Below are positions 62,430 through 64,000 of a stretch of 64,000 nt of DNA, one piece after another. The DNA comes from Odoribacter laneus YIT 12061 (GTDB lineage Bacteria; Bacteroidota; Bacteroidia; Bacteroidales; Marinifilaceae). The translations under genes were made by a program, and so were the position numbers. The first letter of the stretch is position 1. Each line of letters starts with the position of its first letter. The DNA is taken from NCBI RefSeq assembly GCF_000243215.1, contig NZ_JH594597.1, positions 359,977 through 423,976 of the forward strand, written 5' to 3'. The notes under the pieces were generated by a model. That model was given only the letters and a program-made list of their open reading frames with translations. It was not told the DNA's origin and made no database searches.

Positions 62430-64000
62430 CTATTTCAATTCTTTAACCCGAATATTTTTAAATTTCACAACCGATCCATGACCCAGGAATCCGATATGCC
62501 CTTTTTTATTAAACAATCCCGGATGTTCGCGTTTGTCCATCGTTCCGTTAAGAGTTGCCTCTTGAATATCTCCGTCCAAAATAACTTCACCGTTCAAAAT
62601 AACTTTAATCCGGTTTCCTTTTGCGATGACCTCCTGATAATTCCACTCTCCTATAGGCTTCAGGAAACCTCTGCGGGCAGGAATAATTCCATATACGGAC
62701 CCGTGATATTGATACTTTTTCAGATTTTTATAAATCGGATCCTCATTATCCAATATTTGAAGTTCCATACCGACATAAGCTGCATCTCCTTCGGTCGGAG
62801 TACGAATACCCAAACCGTTATTAGCACCAGGAGTCAACATAAATTCAAAACGGAATACAAAGTCTGAAAACTCCTCTTTGGTATATAAATTACCTCCACC
62901 TCTATTTTCAGGATAAAGTACGATACAACCGTTTTCTGCTACATAATCCTTCGTATTACCCGTCCAGTTGTGCATAGAAACTCCATTAAATAAAGCCCGG
63001 AAACCTTCTTTTGCTTCTTCGGACGACACCTCATAGGGTTCTACTCTCGGAATTTCCCTTACATAAATATCCCGATAAGCCACTTTGCTACCATGCGCCT
63101 GTAATTCGATTTGTTCCATAAACGGCACGGGTTGAGTTCTATCCCAATAATTTTCAAAAATGACATTGTCTACGACTTTAATCCCGTTCAACCAAACTGA
63201 AACCCGCTCCCCAATCATCCGAATAAAGAAACTATTCCATTCGCCCAAGGAGTTATCGGCCACTTGCAGGGGATTCCGCAAATTCGTTTCATTATTGTAT
63301 AAACCTCCGGAACCGACCTGGGCCCCGACATCCCGGCGAGCAGTATCCCAAATTTGCACTTGCGGAGTACCACGCAAATAAATACCGGCATCGGCTTCTT
63401 TGCCTTCCGGATAAAGTTTCCAATCGATATACATCTCAAAATCCCCGTATTTCTTATCAGTACAAAGATTATCTCCTTTCCCATTGAATACAAGCATACC
63501 CTCTTCTACACTCCAAGATTCCCTCATCAATTTATCTGCCTTTTTTTGTTCAGCAGCCAAACGGGTAGCAGACATCTTCGTCCGGGTTATAGGGTTTCCA
63601 ACTAAACCTTTCCAACCGGTCAGATCTTTTCCATTGAAAATACTTACAAATCCTTCTCCTTCTGGTAACTCAGCCAAATGTTTCCGAATCGCCTGTTTTT
63701 GGTAGTCGCTATCCGTTCCGCTCAATACTTCCAAAACACGGTTCAACAAACGACTGACTTCTTCCCCATAATATGCCTTGTTTGCTAAAGCAATATTCAT
63801 TACGGCCTGACAAGCGGTCTGTTGTAAATCATTATCCTCCAGATATTTTCCTGCAACAATTAACCCCAAGAATGTACCGGTTTTCTGGATTTGTTCCAGC
63901 ACTATCTTTTTCTGCGAAGTAGTCTGAGCAATCTCCAGAGCTTTTCGCAAAAGCAATAACTTCTGTTCACCCGTCAAAACAGCTCCGGCGATTTTTGCGA
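62430..64000 (-). CDS. Protein with two DUF1080 domains (5' end outside window)
   Basis: The frame is open to the window edge, so the start is not seen. The visible 523 residues comprise a helical, HEAT-like N-terminal part (to about residue 100) and two DUF1080 concanavalin-like domains. The domains start at FVSIFNGKDLTGWKG and FRALFNGVSMHNWTG and both contain NGLGIRTP or AGIYLRG type motifs. DUF1080 (PF06439) includes 3-keto-glycoside hydrolases. Together with Gfo/Idh/MocA and DoxX it suggests a 3-keto-sugar pathway in the periplasm. Confidence 0.9.
   Translation of the reverse strand, partial: AKIAGAVLTGEQKLLLLRKALEIAQTTSQKKIVLEQIQKTGTFLGLIVAGKYLEDNDLQQTACQAVMNIALANKAYYGEEVSRLLNRVLEVLSGTDSDYQKQAIRKHLAELPEGEGFVSIFNGKDLTGWKGLVGNPITRTKMSATRLAAEQKKADKLMRESWSVEEGMLVFNGKGDNLCTDKKYGDFEMYIDWKLYPEGKEADAGIYLRGTPQVQIWDTARRDVGAQVGSGGLYNNETNLRNPLQVADNSLGEWNSFFIRMIGERVSVWLNGIKVVDNVIFENYWDRTQPVPFMEQIELQAHGSKVAYRDIYVREIPRVEPYEVSSEEAKEGFRALFNGVSMHNWTGNTKDYVAENGCIVLYPENRGGGNLYTKEEFSDFVFRFEFMLTPGANNGLGIRTPTEGDAAYVGMELQILDNEDPIYKNLKKYQYHGSVYGIIPARRGFLKPIGEWNYQEVIAKGNRIKVILNGEVILDGDIQEATLNGTMDKREHPGLFNKKGHIGFLGHGSVVKFKNIRVKELK

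Overview
The window is a stretch of Bacteroidota chromosome, most likely Bacteroidales. The evidence is the many TAnnTTTG promoter boxes (several with a TTTG box 19 nt upstream, the known Bacteroidetes sigma-ABfr pattern), weak ribosome binding sites, and typical gene neighbourhoods (yceD-rpmF-fabH, rplM-rpsI-rpsB-tsf, LpoB with a COG3014 lipoprotein, DUF1460, DUF1080). The mixture of arginine decarboxylase, a deoxyhypusine-synthase-like enzyme and agmatinase suggests an Odoribacter-like genus, but that is a guess. There is no rRNA, CRISPR array or prophage.

Layout. 1-5.2 kb: fatty-acid and ribosomal genes (fabH, rpmF, yceD; rplM, rpsI, rpsB, tsf) with a strong promoter and a folded leader in front of rplM. 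5.4-9.2 kb: two divergent ArnT/PMT-type membrane glycosyltransferases, one with a 14-bp inverted repeat flanking its upstream region. 9.3-16 kb: a TetR-TolC-adaptor-RND efflux operon followed by a PII-like small protein. 16.3-18.2 kb: dnaG. 18.2-35.1 kb: a large hybrid efflux cluster, all on the minus strand. It contains an ABC ATPase, an ABC-2 permease joined to an M1-peptidase-like domain (broken by an IS30-family element), TolC, an adaptor, an RND pump, a second RND pump fused to an ABC ATPase, and a small ABC-2 permease. 35.3-46.5 kb: housekeeping genes (recO, rdgB, rsgA, cell-wall lipoproteins, CYTH, pheS, VanZ, cyclophilin, LolC/E-type permease, rbfA, tRNA-Pro). 46.5-48.1 kb: an accessory patch beside tRNA-Pro with a 210-bp MITE-like element and a two-gene DUF3800 module. 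48.4-54.9 kb: polyamine genes (speA, deoxyhypusine-synthase-like, speB, MTA/SAH deaminase-like) with a rhomboid protease and a YciI-like protein. 54.9-59.5 kb: M24 peptidase, alpha-glucosidase and alpha-amylase. 59.5-64 kb: tRNA-Val, a thioesterase, and a Gfo/Idh/MocA - DoxX - DUF1080 group that runs off the window edge.

The most unusual item is the 1581-residue RND-ABC fusion (18976-23721). An RND pump of the type that lacks the usual second Asp and Lys of the proton relay is followed by extra membrane helices and a complete ABC nucleotide-binding domain. That domain itself seems to be split by about four membrane helices between its first strand and its Walker A motif. With its neighbours it looks like an efflux or envelope-transport machine that could couple ATP hydrolysis to an RND/TolC assembly. 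Two intergenic repeat families also stand out: a 51-bp unit found at four loci (once as a three-copy tandem array, twice carrying the stop codon of the adjoining gene), and a palindrome with an ACGTG loop found alone and as the ends of the MITE-like element.
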